NCBI GenBank assembly: GCA_036785705.1
Contig: JAWUZG010000029.1
Location: 16,445,501-16,509,500 of the forward strand
Direction of reading: 5' to 3'
Length of the DNA stretch: 64,000 bases
Origin: Acanthornis magna
Lineage: Eukaryota > Chordata > Aves > Passeriformes > Acanthizidae
Below the pieces are notes generated by a model. It saw nothing but the letters and a program-made list of their open reading frames with translations, did not search any database and had not been told where the DNA came from. The translations under genes were made by a program, and so were the position numbers. Shown here piece by piece: positions 14,007 through 27,900 of this stretch. Numbering within the stretch: position 1 is the first letter of the stretch; every line of letters begins with the position of its first letter.

Positions 14007-16524
14007 ATCTTGGTGTCCCCAGGGGCACCTAAATGACTCTGGCATGTATTTCAGAGAGGCCTGAAGAAGCAATAACTTGCACTGATTTCAGACTTTTCAG
14101 TCTCTGTCATCAAGTGGACCAAAGTGACCTTTGTTTCTTCACAGTAAAACACTGGGTCATGCCAAATGCTGTGAGTAATTCCCACTTGGCCTCGCATCGT
14201 CTGCCTGTGAGTTGTACGTGAATGGTACCAGCAGCAATAAAACCTTGGGTAATACCTGACATATAACTCCCTTGTGTCTCGCTGGGCATAATTCTGTTCC
14301 TAAATGAGATGCAGTGTATTTGTTGAGGATGGGTTTGTCCTATCAAATTCCTACTGCTGCCCTGGGGAGCAGCCAGCAAGGGCAGAGGAGGAGTGTACCT
14401 GTGGGTGGGAGAGCTGACGCCATCCTGTGTCTCAGTGATTTTGTTACTCTGCTTTCCTCTCATCCACCAAAATGTGAAAAGCAGACCTGAGTGGGTGACA
14501 GATCCAGTGAAAAGTTCATGCCCCAAGTGAGTGCCTGGATGTTTCTCCTGCATGTAATGTTTTGCTGGTTGGTGTCTGGACTTCTCTGTTCACAGCCCAG
14601 AAGCTGACTCAGTGGCCATGCAAACCCTGGCCTGAGTTAGTAGGTAGCAGCTGACGGCACCTACTCTGTTCGTTGCCCCCTTCCATTTGCTCTTCCCAAA
14701 TTACATGTATGTTAACTCAGTATGAGAATTCAGTTTTTAATTATTATTATTTTTGATTTAACTCAGCTGGAGGACGTGCTGTATTGCAGCAGAATACTGG
14801 CTTCTCTGCTCAGCTGTGGCTTGGGATGCCAGGGCAAGAGCTCCAGCAGCCCACAGTAACCTTGACTTCAGCCAGCTGTCATGCTCAGGCAAGTTTTTTC
14901 TTGCTCTGTGATGCTTACCTGGCCTGTTGTCACAGACCAGCCCTGCCTCTCAGGAGCCTGCCTACACCATGAACCACCACATGTCGGGCAGGATGGCTCT
15001 CAACACTCTGTGGTGGCTGACAAACCTCTCAACATGGCTCTTAGGGGCTGGAAATGGAAATTGATGGTGCAGAGTGAGCTGGGTTCGCTCAGCTTGCTGT
15101 AAAGGGTCTTTAGTGGCCCCAGATAAATGTGTGTTGTTACAAGAAAGCCAAGGGTGTCATGAAGGATAAGACCTAAGTGTTTTAGTAATTGGAAAAGTAC
15201 TTTCTTTCTTTTTTTTAACAATACCCGCTCAGTATGACTGGTGTATTCTTCAGAAAGCAGTGATTCCACCCATACTGGGGAACACCTTTACTGATGCCCA
15301 GCCAGTACCAGGAGCTGAGCCGGGAGCAGCCCCAGCATTGCCATCAGAGACACAGACAGCATCACCTGTCTCCTCTGCAATTCACATGGTGTCTGTGTTG
15401 GGTGGCTGGGGTGTTACTTCTTGCCCCCTTGCCATCACAGGTGATCCCAGTAATTCTTTTCCCTTTAGCTGCCACTTACAGAACCACCAACCACTAAAAG
15501 TAAAACACATCCTTAAAATGTAGCTGTCTTGATTTTTGCTTATTTTTTCTGGTGTTGTTTGTGGTGGGGTTTATTTGTTTTTCATCTGACTCAGATAATC
15601 TAGTACTTTTATTTTTTGTGTGTGTTCCCAAGGGAGTCTTTACTCCTGGCTCCTGGAAACTGGCACTTCACTAATGCCTAGTACTTTCATGTCAAATATT
15701 GGCAGGGATTTATTTTTAGTGGTCACAAAGAAGATTAAACACCTCCTGAATGTCAATAAATACATGTAGACATTTTAAAAAAAGCAATAGGACACAAGGC
15801 TCCACACATTAACAAACAATAATTGCTGTTAGTTATTAAGTTTACTCTGGGTAAATGAACTCTAGTGCATCACAGTCCTGATTTTCAGCTTGCAAATGGT
15901 TTTGGATGATGTGGATAAGAAGGCAAAAGGATTTTGCTTTTGGGAGTTTCTGGATGATGATGTCGGGCAGTGGGAAAGAAGCAGCATTGGCTCTAGGATG
16001 GGCACAAGGATGTGGGAGCGATGTCCCCTGGCCCATGCCAACCCACTCGAGCTGCACGTCACAGGTGCACTCCTCTCTGCACAGTAAGCTCATGCCTTCT
16101 TCACTTCTGGGCTTTGCTTTCCTAAAACAAGACCTTTCTCCCTTTACCTCTTTCTCTTTGCTATTTTGAGAGAGCTGGGGGAGAGCAGCCTTCTGGTTCA
16201 CTGTGTTCTGGCTGCTTGTTTGGAAGAGGGCAGATTGCAGAGGTTAGATCTTCAAAGAAAAAGTTGAATCTAAATGGGAAAGTGCCAAATAAAAAGATAA
16301 AACCACAAGGAGCCCAGGATGAAGAAACATGCAGAGAAAACCTTGGATGTGTTAGCAACAGACAGTGACTGATCACAAGGAGGGACATCCCTGCTACTGA
16401 TGGGAATATTTGTCTTTCCAGGCTTCTGGCTTTTCAATACTGTGCCCTAGTTCAGACAGGGAGTGGCGGTGATGGTGCACACACAAAAAAAAAAAATTAA
16501 GCAAGATTTGCAAGATCATAATTT

Positions 16525-16529
16525 CTTCC
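16525..16529. repeat. Target-site duplication, left copy (CTTCC)
   Basis: CTTCC directly before the intron 1 LTR, repeated exactly at 17506-17510 directly after it. Confidence 0.85.
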
Positions 16530-17505
16530 TGTTGGAGGTTGGGGGGGGGGGAAGTGGAATTTTTCCCATTCTGTTGCTAGGCAAGTAACGATCGGTACTT
16601 AGAGGCCATTTTACTCTCACAAAAGAGACAAAGACTTTTTGGCTGGGCGGGCACGGGAACAAGAGATGGCAAGACTTGATAAAGGGACACTCGCTCGCTC
16701 ACAACTCTCGGAGGAGAGAGCAGGGGGGAAAAGGCGGCTCTGCTTTTTGGCTGCAACTGCAGAAAAGGCCCAGTTTTGCACTGGTTTTTCTCTCTACCTG
16801 TTGGGTGAGTTCTCACTTGGGACGGGGGAGGATGGGATCCCGGCCCCTTCTACCCCTCCGGGAGGGCGCGTTTCCCAGCTGCGCTGCAGCAGAACGAGAC
16901 CCCTCGCCTGCTGCCGCTCCCCCCCCCGCCTGCTGCCGCTCCTCGCCCTGCCTGCTGCCACCCCACACCTTGCCACGCCTGCCACAGCTGCGAAGCTCCT
17001 GCTGCCTCCTCTGCCAGCTGGCTCAGGTGAGCCCACCTGGCCGTTCCATCTCTTTGCTGCGCTTTGTCCATCTGCGCTCCACCCTGGTCCAGCCCGTCCG
17101 CCATTACGTGCGTGACACAGATCCAACCTCGTGCCACAGCGCCATCTGCAGCTTCCCGGGAGTCATCGCACCTGCCCTGCTGGTCTAGGAGCCCAACAGC
17201 GCCCCTGCTGGCCGTGACCGTGACTGCACCAACCAGGAAAATGCCTGACAGCCCAGGGACATTTGCCACCGAGTTTTTTGGTTTTGTTTACTGTTTTTTT
17301 ACCTTGTTTACTGTTTTTTTTGTTACTGATTGTTTACCTCATTATAGATACTAGTAAAAAAAACTCTTATTCCTTTTCCCATACCTTTGCCTGAGAGCCC
17401 TCTATTCTAAAGTTATAATAATTCGGAGGGAAGGGGATTCACATTCTCTGTTCTAAGGAAGGTTCCCACCTTCCTAAGCAGACACCTGTCTATCAAATGA
17501 AGACA
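16530..17505 (+). mobile_element. Solo LTR of an avian endogenous retrovirus, sense in intron 1
   Basis: The 976-base element begins TGTTGGAGG and ends AATGAAGACA, the TGT...ACA form of an LTR, and is flanked by exact 5-base duplications (CTTCC). It includes TTTTTCCCATTCTGTTGCTA near the left end, a GC-rich middle (about 16830-17200), an AGTAAA polyadenylation signal at 17353-17358, then TTATAATAATTCGGAGGGA and GCAGACACCTGTC near the right end, blocks I associate with passerine-type ERV LTRs. There is no internal retroviral region, so it is a solo LTR. It contains an 11-base G run at 16541-16551 and a strong splice-donor-like G|GTGAGT at 16804-16810. Open frames of up to 170 codons inside it are side effects of GC content, not genes. 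Confidence 0.87.
17353..17358 (+). terminator. LTR polyadenylation signal (AGTAAA)
   Basis: AGTAAA inside the sense-oriented intron 1 LTR, in the position expected for the retroviral signal. It could in principle end EGFR precursor transcripts early. Confidence 0.45.
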
Positions 17506-17510
17506 CTTCC
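17506..17510. repeat. Target-site duplication, right copy (CTTCC)
   Basis: Exact copy of 16525-16529, directly after the LTR end. Confidence 0.85.
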
Positions 17511-20500
17511 TCTTTTGAGAAGTTGATTCTCATTTGACCTTCAGAGTAGTTCATTAAGACAGTTTATCCTTTCTAGTGCATTTGTTTCCCTGCATGATTC
17601 TGCCCAACTGTGAGTAGTACTCAAGTAAGTACAAGATATACTACAAGATAGGCAGATTTATCACAATTTTTAAACTCATTTGAGCATCTGTTTCGAGGAG
17701 AAAAACAAAACTTAAAAAAGCACTTTCAGATCATGGAGTTCTTCTAAACAACACTGGCTGCTGTAAATCTGTGTGTGCGGGTTTTTTGGAGCAGGGAGGG
17801 AGAGGCACCAGGACAAGGTGTGGGTGCTGGGACAGGTAACTGGCTACACATCTCTCCCTCCTCTGACCCCCTTGTGTACCATGGATACATGACCTGATAA
17901 TTGCATAAGCAGCCCTGTGTGATATCCTCCCTTTCTCCCAGCACTTAAACCAAGGCCCTGAGAGCTCTGCAAAAATAAGAAGTATTTAATTTCAATGGTG
18001 AAGACAGATGCTCTCACTTTCATCCAGGAGAGAATGTAGTCCCAGATGCCCTCTGTGGGGATAAGAGTGGTCACCCAGGCTGTGTACTGCAGGAAGACAG
18101 GACTGCCAAAGAAGTTGTTTTGACTGCAGTAGAGAAAATATAATGTGAAAACCATTAAGGAAACATGAGGGGGAATTCAAGACTGTGGCCCTCTTAGAGG
18201 ATAATTTCATACTGGAAGGACCATTTAATCAAAACTCCAGATCAAGCAATATCGAAGTTCAGAAAGTTATTCTCCTTTCTGCCATAGCATCCCTGCTGCA
18301 GTATATGCACACAGTCAATTTTGAATTCAAGTGGGCTTTATAGTGAGTGCTTCTTGGCAGTAAGACTAACATGCTAAGTCTAGTTTTTCTTCTTGCTCAT
18401 AACTTCAAAAAGTGTGATGAATTTGAATTTAGTTAACTGGATTGTCTTTAAACTGTTCTTTCTTGGTGCTGTCTGTGAGAGAGATGTAAATCTGGAATAA
18501 TTTTGCCCCAGTCAGTGTCATTACTTCTGTTTTGATGTAGATGTAACTGAGAGCAAAATCTGATCTTCTCCGAGAAAGCCATCATCTACTAGTTTAAAAG
18601 GAAGAGTGAAGAGCTCAGTGAGTTATGGAGACTATTCTTAATGCTCTGCTGTGCAAATCTCACAAATTTGCTTTATTAAGAGGTATGACAGAGCTAATTC
18701 AATTTAAAACAAAGACTTTTTATTTTGCAGTTTTTTCCACTTCATTGAATTTGACATGGATTTTCAGAAAGCTCACCAAAGAAAGCTTGAGTTCTGTCAA
18801 ATCTGGGGTGTGTGGTTCATTTTATACATGTATGTAAGCTTTCATCCTTCCTCAGGGGAGAGAATGCCTTCAAATTTTTTCACATTCCTCTTCTAGTGCA
18901 GCTTGATCCCTCAGATAAATCACTACTTACTGTTTATGTTATCACTGTGGAAAAGTTTGTGAAATCACAGATTTGGCAGCATGGTTTTACAAACATCCTT
19001 GAATGGGAGAACACCATCTGGGAAAAGTGAAATGTTTTATTACAATTCAAGCTCTCAGCTTAGATGTCTGCAGTATCTGCTGACACACCTTCCTCCTTCC
19101 CGCAGAGAAAGACGGGAGTAAGACTGATCTGCCAGCACTTACAGTATCATCTGATGGTCTCTTTTGCATTTTTTCTTTCAGCCGTAGCCTGGGCTAATTT
19201 TGTCACCATTAATATAAAAGTTGGGCTTACCTCCTTTAATTTCTAGTGACCTAAACCACATGTGAGAGTGGTATATCAAAGCAGTAAGACTGTGATACAG
19301 GTGTAAACCCTTTGGATCTGTCCAACAGGGATACTGTGAATGGGACAGAAGCCATCACCCCTGATGTTGGAGCAAAAAGAAGTGCCACTGAGAGGTTAGC
19401 AAAGGATGCAGGAGTTGTTGGTAGTCTGACATCCATTGCTCTCCTGAAATATTTTATTGCTTGCTGCTCAGAAACAGACAGTAGGAAAGAAAAAACCCAA
19501 AATTTGTCAGTAGCATCGCAGTGAATTTTAAAATGTTTTTTTCAGTGAGCCTAGAAAACAGCTTTTTTTCTCTCTGCAATCTGGAAGTAGATTCCAAACC
19601 ACTCTGTGAATAATACATTTTAAGAAAACCAATAAGAAACAGAAAGTTACTGCTCTGACCTTCTACTTATCTCCTAATTTGCAATCAGCAGTAATGAACA
19701 AACTACTGCATGTGGGAATAGAACCTTATTGCTCCCTGTGACCTCTCTGACCTTGCCTGAGACAACATTTGCATTTGGCTTACTGAATAAGTTTTGCTTT
19801 TCTGATAAATATTTGTTCTGTTTGGAAAAAAAAGTCCATCGGGGTAATTGTGGTTAATAGTTAGCCAAACAGTAACAGGTAAGTAAGCAGAGCTTTACAA
19901 ACAAAGTGTACAGGAAGTAGCACAGGGTATTTTCTGTGGCATCACAGACAGATAATTTATCAGGTACAGCTCACAGAGCTTCAGCAACACAGATATGACT
20001 GTCTGGGTTTGGTTTTGTTCAATTATATTTCCCTTAAAAATTAACTTGCATTTAAAAGACCAACCTTCCTTATTTCTCTGCAAAGGATGTGAATGCCAAA
20101 AAGTTACATTAATTAAGAAGAAAATAAATCAGAGGTTAACTCTGAGTTGCATCAGGCTGGATTTTGCCATCATGAAAAGTATTATATGGTACTGAAGACA
20201 GACTGGATGTTTACACGTACAGTAAAATGTACGTGGCCAGGAAAAGCAATTCTTAATGAAATTTCACAATCTTAAATCTTCAGTGAGAGAAATGTATCAT
20301 CTCCACTTTTCCAATCACTCTCCAGTCACAGCATACCTGGGTCAAGCTCCTATTATGTATAGTTTAGAAAGAGTGATAAATACTTTATTTAAAGAGTATG
20401 CAATTTAATCTGTCATCAAGCAATCATGATTCTACATGTCTGTGAAATAAAATAAGGCCCTCATGTTTTCAAGGAATGAAGAAAACCACATGGCTGTAGA

Positions 20501-20869
20501 ATCTTTATATTCTGCCTTTGAGATCATCTTCAGCTTCAGAAAGTGCTTTGAAGGAAAGGAAAATTAAAGTAAATAAAGAAATGGAAAATAGTCAAAAGCT
20601 TTAGTTGTGTTAGCAAAGATCAGTCTTACCAGGTTGTCTTTTTTGGTGAGATGGTTGGGTTTTTGCTTTTGTTTCATTTTGTGGTGATAATTACTAGCCT
20701 GAACTTCAGTAATCCAAGTTATGGAGTGGTGGAAGTTGCTACATAACTTGAAGGAGGTGAGGTGTAGTAGCAGAGTTTAAACTTGGATGAAGAGGTGATT
20801 AAAGGGAACACAACAGATTGTATCAGAAAAGCTCTGGAGACAGTTATCTACTGGGTATCCTTAAGAATT

Positions 20870-21520
20870 GTTTTTGGGACTTGTCTAATTAAATGTTTTC
20901 ATTAAGGATCTTTGCATAGGTGTTTCTCACAGTGATGTTTCACAATGGAGAGCTGAGAGATACTGAGAAGGAAAGGAAAGTCTGGATGGCATTTAAGTAG
21001 CACTGGAGGATGCTAAAAAGTGGAATAAACATTAAAATTGTGCAGAACCCAAAGGTACATATTTACTCTGTTTTAATCTGGAACAGCGGGGGAGCGCTAT
21101 TGTATATACAGAAAATAAGGATGCACTGTGCAGGAAGCCCCAGTGGTGATAAAGCATTAATATTACTTACAATACACTGCTAAGTCCTAGGCAGGAACAC
21201 TGTGTATGGTTCTGGTCCCCAGTTTAATGGAATAGGGACATTAAGTGGATGGATGTAATAAAAGGAAAATCAGGGAGATATACTGGTTTATGAGACAGGG
21301 CTAAGAGAGTGGAATGAATCAAAATAATCTGGGACATAGTATATGCATTGGAAAGGACAATATCAGACTGGGGAAGAAGCTACTTTAATGGAAAGAATGC
21401 TAGCATAGCTTATACAAATAGTCTGAATGGTAAAGCCCGAGTTTAGGCAGAACATTTAGAAGCAAATTTCATTAATATCAGAGGGATGAAGGTCTGGAAC
21501 AACCTCCAAGATGCACAGAG
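20870..21520 (+). mobile_element. Probable ancient CR1/L3-like LINE remnant
   Basis: Scattered motifs resemble the coding-strand 3' part of old CR1/L3-type LINEs: CACTGTGTATGGTTCTGGTC at 21198-21217 and GATGAAGGTCTGGAACAACC at 21485-21504, in the right order and roughly the right spacing. The sequence is heavily decayed and the borders are approximate. It could be chance similarity. Confidence 0.35.
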
Positions 21521-24500
21521 GGCTCTGCTGCCTCCCTGGGGCTCCATATGTCTCCAGAGGGCTGTGGCATGGCACACATGAGCATTGAACAGGGAACCTA
21601 TAGAAACATCACATGACTCTATAGGTTCTAATGGATAAAAATCTGCTTATAGCAATCACTGGTGTCATTCATTCATATTGATCTCCTAATTGTTTCTAAA
21701 TTATAAATCACAGGCAAATTAGGTCTTGTTATAACCTAGATGTTTGCAGAGAAATTTGATTTATGCTGTGTCTCTACTAAAATCTTTAGCTGTCTGCAAA
21801 AAAAAGGACATGGTGTCCTATGCAGAGAGGATGAATAGTTCTATTCGGTTGCTCCTCTGTAGCCACTGACTGCAGAGGGTCTAGGGACAGCTCACACCAG
21901 TGGGTGAGTCCTTTGGAAGCAGCTGTGTCTGGTGCTTCCTTTTCCCAGGCACGAGTGACATTGCAGCAGCTGGTTGTTAGGAATAGCATGACATGGGTTT
22001 TCTGCCCTTGCAGAGGCACGGATTGAGCCCTTCTGGCAGGGAGCTGGTAGGGCTTGTGTGTATGTGGAGCACAGCTGCACTCAATGTTTGTCCAGTGGCT
22101 GGCGTAACAGTGCTCTCTTCCTCCGTTGGCAGTGTTCTGCATCCAGTGTAGCTATTGCAGTCTCCTTCCAGGAGGGGAAATACCTCCAGAGCTGTCCATG
22201 ACCTCTCAAAGTACACATTCATGAAGGCAGTCAGTGCTAAGGTAAGGTGGCAAGAGGAAGCATCCATTTTTAAAATCCCACATGAGTGAATCACTGTGAG
22301 AAATACCTCAGAGATTTCAGGAATATTTGTAAGATTGTGAAATAAAAAAATTTTCTGCAATAAGAAGGCACCCAGAAAGCATATGTTATATGTCAAAGCC
22401 ATAATTTTTGACCTCTTAGCCCTCTTGAGCAAGAGATTCCCAGGCTATTAAATTGTCTTTATTGCTCTGTCATATATTTGTAGCACGTGTTCAGTAGTAA
22501 ATATCTCATAAGAGAATTAAAGAAAATACTGTGCTTTCCTCACAAGAAGAAAACCCCATACATCAACAACTAAACAAAAAACCCCCCAACCAATCAAAAA
22601 ACTTTTCTATTTTCTTAATCAAGACAGGAGCATGACCCTAGATGAAAAAACTCTGACTGAAGAATTCAAGTTTTGGGTTGAGTCATGATATTGTGCCACA
22701 GAGGATAAAGTACATTTTAAAGTCACTGATAAATATGCTGACTATTTTATTTAGGGACACACTGTTACATGATAGTCCTAAGAAATAATTAATGCACTAA
22801 CTTGAACACTTGTCATAGTGGAATATAATGCTCCACACCCCCACGTAATTCCCCCCCCCACTTTCCTTCCAGCCAATTGGTGAACAAGGAAAGAAACTTT
22901 TCACATTATAGCATGGAAATAGTTAGAGTAACTGGGTTATGTGATGATAAACTCCTGTGAAAATTGAGACAGGATTGTTTTTCACTCACAGGCAACTATG
23001 TGTTAGTATCATACACAGCTATAAAATATATTGAGTCTCTGTTCTTCTGAAGTGCTCCAGAGCACTTCCTAGCTCTCTGTGTCTTAGGAATCAGGGTATT
23101 CATTACACAATTAGAGGGATATTTATTTATCTAATCAAAAAACTTTAATTGCTCTGTATAAATTAAAGCTGATGACATATATTCCTTGAAAATAACTGAG
23201 GAAGAAATGGCAGTTGCTCCATAGGGAGGCTCCTGTAAGCATTTGTATGATTGAGAGTGTTTTCTTGTTAAGGAGTGTGTGCATTAGCACACAAGATTTT
23301 TATGGGAGACAGTGGTAGGCGCTGTTCGCACTCGGAGAGATTGGAAATCAGTGTGCAATGTTTGTGCCACTCCTCTACCCCAGTTCAGCCTCACCTTTGA
23401 GTACCTCAGATAGACTTATGGTGGCATCAAATGGCCATGTAATATATACATGTATGTTATATATATGTGTGTGTGAATATACAGTGCTGGGGGTGAGGGG
23501 GGTAAGGCACTGGTAGGAGTTGCTTTGAAGGAGTTCACAGTTTATGCATACCAGTGGTTTCCAGCATTGCTCAATATGCAAGCACCTACAGTATTTCTAA
23601 GGAAGGTGGGGTACAGATCTCTCTAGCAAGTGTATGCCTGCTTTTCATTATTTAGCTTTCATGAGCATGAAAATAGTCCAAGGTCTCCCAGGGTGGTGTA
23701 GAGCAAAAATTGAAAATCTTTGGTTGAGGAAGCACTTTAAATGATGCCATAGAATGAATGAGATAATCCACTTCTGCAGTAATAACCACAGAGATCTAAT
23801 AGCATCCCTTTACTAAAAGAAAGCAAAAGTTACATTTCCAGTGCTCTGTCTGAGAGATGTGCGTATTTAGTCACTGTTTCTGAAATCCTGTTGTGTCTCC
23901 ACAAGTTTTCACATAATGGCCACAGTGAAATGCTTTCCAACAAGAGATGGCCTTCCAGTTCTGTGGTATAGGGTTTGATTACTTATAGTCAAGTTTGAAT
24001 CTAAAAAATTGCTTAAAACCAAAAAGAATGGAGTAAGGCTTTAAGGCAGAATTTTCAAAAGCAGCAGTATCACCATCAGAGCTTCAGCAACTTCATCTTT
24101 ACATGGGTACTGATCTAGGCCAATGCAGATTTTCCACTTGAAGAGTTTTGTATTCTTGAAGCTTAAAACTTATTTTCCCTTCCTGATGGAAAGCCAAATT
24201 TTTAAATAAATGCACTTAAACAGAAAAAGGACAGATGGTTTTGCGTGCTTGAAGACATACATTATTAGGAACAGGTAAGAATATGTTTGCTATTTGCAAG
24301 CATCCCCACATTTTTGGGGAGGATTAATTCCTCTCCAAAGTGCAACCTTAGTCATGAAGTTTCAGAAGGGCAGTATTTTGCTGTGTCCCAGTGTCTTGCA
24401 GAGTACATCAGTCACATCCTGCGAAGTGCAGTTGCAAGGGTTGTGGGACTCCTCCCTGGAACAATGGGCTCCAACATACAGAGGGAAAAGCAGCCCCTTG

Positions 24501-24968
24501 ATCACCACATCTTAGTTGCTCTGAGATCTGCATTTTCTTTCCTGGGTTGTGTTAGTAACACGTTGTCTGGAATAGATGCATACTGACAGAGGTTTTTCCC
24601 ACAGAGATAAACTGTATTGCCATTTATTGGGAGAGTTCAGTGAAGCATAGCAGAAACTTTCCATGGACAGTTTTGAGACTTTTAATGGAAACGTATTTTG
24701 GCAAAGCTCTGAAAGAACTCAGTAATTTTACTTATGAAATCCAAGAGCTAAAAAACACAAACTGCTTCTATTGGGCGCTGTCTCATAAAAGCAAACCTGT
24801 TGACAGCAGAGACATCCTGTAGCTGTATAACATACTCAGATCAGAAGCTCGATTTTCCCATGGGTTTGCTTAACTCCTGTACCAGAACCTTTGGGGAGTT
24901 TGTAAGCTGAATAAGGCTGTAATGCATTTACCAGCAGCTGTTTTCTGTCCCTTCTAAGCCCATCTTAC

Positions 24969-24984
24969 TTTTTTTTTTTTTTTT
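24969..24984. repeat. Poly-T run (16 bases)
   Basis: An uninterrupted T run in intron 1, followed by ATTTTACC. No recognisable retroposon is attached. Confidence 0.85.
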
Positions 24985-27900
24985 ATTTTACCACTTTTTA
25001 TAATGCCACGTTGCATTCTGCTTAAAAATTATGATACTACTCCAATGTACTGCAGCCCAGTGCAACTAAGTGAGACAAGCTCTTGAAATGGCCTCATGCA
25101 ACACTGATGTCAACAGAGCAATGTGGCATTTGGGGCAAAATTTGGGCTCTTGTTCCTTTAGAATGTTCCTTCATGGAGTCACAGTAGTTTTTGAAAGCTT
25201 TACTTCTTAGTGGCAAAACTTCTATCTTTGAGCAATGCTGATCCATCTTAAAGAGATGATTTTCAATAGCCACCGCTGATGGCTACCTCCCACTGGCACG
25301 CTGTATGATTTACATGCCAGACTCCTATTCCTACTTTAGAAAATCTGTATAAATCTTTTGAAGTTTTGTAATGCAGACGTTTAGTTCTAGTATTGAGAAG
25401 GGGATGGTTCTGCAGCTTTATTTTTCCAAGATTGCCCATACAATCCAATGTAGTACACAGTCTCACACTCAGCATTGCAAATTTTATTTCCTAGCCCATG
25501 GAAGACATAATTTTATTTGTTCATGATGAGTAATTGTTTCCAAGTTTTGGGAGGTGAAGACGAAGGCAACACAGAGTTGTTAAAACACGAAGCTGCTAAC
25601 AAAGCTGCTCTGTTTTCTGGGGCTCGTAGGATTTCATCACTTGCAACGAGGTGGTTTACTGGCCTCACAAGAGCTGCCTCAGCTCCTCCATGAAGTGACA
25701 GATAGTGATTGAAGGCTGGCAAATACATCAAAGGCAGCCAAACAGATCTATGGCTTTAAAAATTTGGTAGGTGTCATTTTTCCCGGATAAGGTGGCTCTG
25801 GTTTTAGTAAGGCTTATCAGAAGATACTTCACAAGGCAGGAAGCAGCTTCACTGTGGAGTGGGAGAGTTGGCTGTGTGATGTGCCCATTTGCTCAGAAGG
25901 CAACCATTTCACAATTTTGGAAACACTGGGATGCAGTGGCCAAGGCCAGATCTTTCTGAAGTTAATGTAATTCTCTGGAAAAGAATGTGTGATTTTTTTT
26001 TTTCAGCCGAGGTGCATGAATGCCTGCCTCACATCATTTTTTCCCTCAGTTTTAGTACTTTCTAAAAGTAATTGGATGATTCAAGCATGCAAACTCTTGG
26101 AGTGACGGATCTCACATTTTAACATTGCCTCTGATATCTTCCAAGGTTGCTACTTCACCAATCCTTCCTTTCTTTGATTTTCCACCAAAGATATGGGCTA
26201 GAGAAAAACGTGTCATCTCCATGCAATATACCAGAAATATGTTAGAATGTGATTTTAATTCTCTTGCTGCTCAAGAAACTTCTTTCCCCAAAAAGTTGAA
26301 GGCAAGTAAGTCCCAGGGACACAAACTGCAGGATATTTCTCGGGCAGGTACAGTTGTATTTTGGAAGGTGCGCTGGAGTGACAAACACAGTGTATGCACT
26401 TGGGAGATGAGCAGGGCCAATCCACCTGCAACACTGCTGAGATGGCCCACAGCAGTGATGCAGGTGCTGGAGCTTATACTGAGATGTTCCCAGCTCTGTT
26501 TCCCTTTGCTTTCTTCTAGGAAACGAAGAAAAAAAAAAAGAAAAAAGGCCAGGGACCCATGTACAGCAGCAAGTTTCCAAATTATAATATAGTGAAAGGC
26601 AAAAGCTGATTATTTCTAGTCAGAGTGGAAAAAAAAAAGAGAAAAAACCTCCAAATCCAGTGGATTACAAAAATTCTTCCATTCTTCAAAACACTTGAGT
26701 GCAATCTTTTGCAGAAGAAACATTGCAGGAACAGAGGAGCAGATAGGAACAGGAGTGAGTGAGATCAGTTCTACAGTCAGGCTTCTCCAGCTTTCATGTC
26801 TCTACATGCATTTCACTGCACTAGTAAAAAGTTTCTGGTATTTTCTTCCCCCTCAAGACATTTTTGGTGAAGATAAGCACAGTCCAACCATCTACTACTG
26901 ATAACACTTTCACATTGTGTGCTGCAGCTTAGTTTGTAGCTGATTTACCAGCTTCTTGTATACAAGGGGACATTTACTCCCCTCATTCACTGAACTGATG
27001 GGGCAGTTTCTTTCTGGCAACTTTTTCTGCAGGGTGTGGAATGTGTTAAAGCAGGTTTGTGTCGTTTATGTAAAGGTGGATTTTCTTTTATTCCTTATCT
27101 GTATGTCATGTTCTGGATTTTCGTATTTGCATGTGAGGGGGGTGTTGTGTTTCATAAAGCTGTGCGTTGTTTTTCCTGCCCCATTGCTTAGAACAGATCC
27201 TTGAGGAACACCATTCCTCAAACACTGGGGACAAAGGAGTTGCAGAATCAAATTTAGCAGCTGTAGTCATCTTTATTATGATTTTAAACTGTTCACAATT
27301 AAACAGCCACTTATTCTGAGTATATATTAAATAATAATTTGACCTAAAAAGACACACAGGTCAATACAAGGCACAGCCTTTTGATAAATGTGAGTTTTTG
27401 TTCTTTTCAGGAAAGAAAATTTCACTTATCCATTTTCAATGTTTCTTTTATTAGTGTTTTCAAAGACAATAAAAACTAAAAAGAAACAAAATCCACAAAC
27501 AAACAAACCTCAGAAGTTTTTTCTCTGTGACCTGCACAAATGGACATTGTGATCATTGAAGTCTGAGAGTGTTAGCGGAGCTTTATCCAGTATTACATTA
27601 TATTTCTGGAGTTCAGATTGCAGAATTTCTGGGCTCCATACTAAGCCATGGAGCATTTGCTTTGCTGGAAAGGGTGAAAGAACATAAGGAAGGAACCGTG
27701 CAAATCATGAGATAGAGAGGGAACTTCTTCAGTGTTTGAATAGCATGAAACGTACTGTAATCACGCATTTCAAATACCTTTTATAGTGTTCAAACTTGTT
27801 TATGTGTCTTCACAGAACTGAACTCTGGCATTAAATGTGACTGAGATTCCCTATTGCTAAATAAAACCAGCTCTAAAAGCAGTCCACTTGCCATAACATG

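Noticed and set aside
16639..17188. GC-rich block with overlapping frames of up to 170 codons, possibly EGFR exon 1, a CpG promoter or a separate gene
   Set aside because: It lies inside an LTR bounded by exact duplications; no signal peptide or EGFR N-terminus is encoded, and both strands are open because of base composition.
21977..22432. Minus-strand frame of 151 codons in intron 1
   Set aside because: No domain, no similarity I recognise, overlaps another open frame, and the composition is like that of surrounding intron; frames of this size are expected by chance in 38 kb.
25985..26008. Long T tract followed by CAG, resembling a splice acceptor in intron 1
   Set aside because: No downstream reading frame with an EGFR-like product and matching donor; such cryptic acceptors are frequent in long introns.
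26125..26592. Plus-strand frame of 155 codons ending in a lysine/arginine-rich run
   Set aside because: The basic run comes from an A-rich low-complexity tract (26519-26546); the minus strand is also open here.
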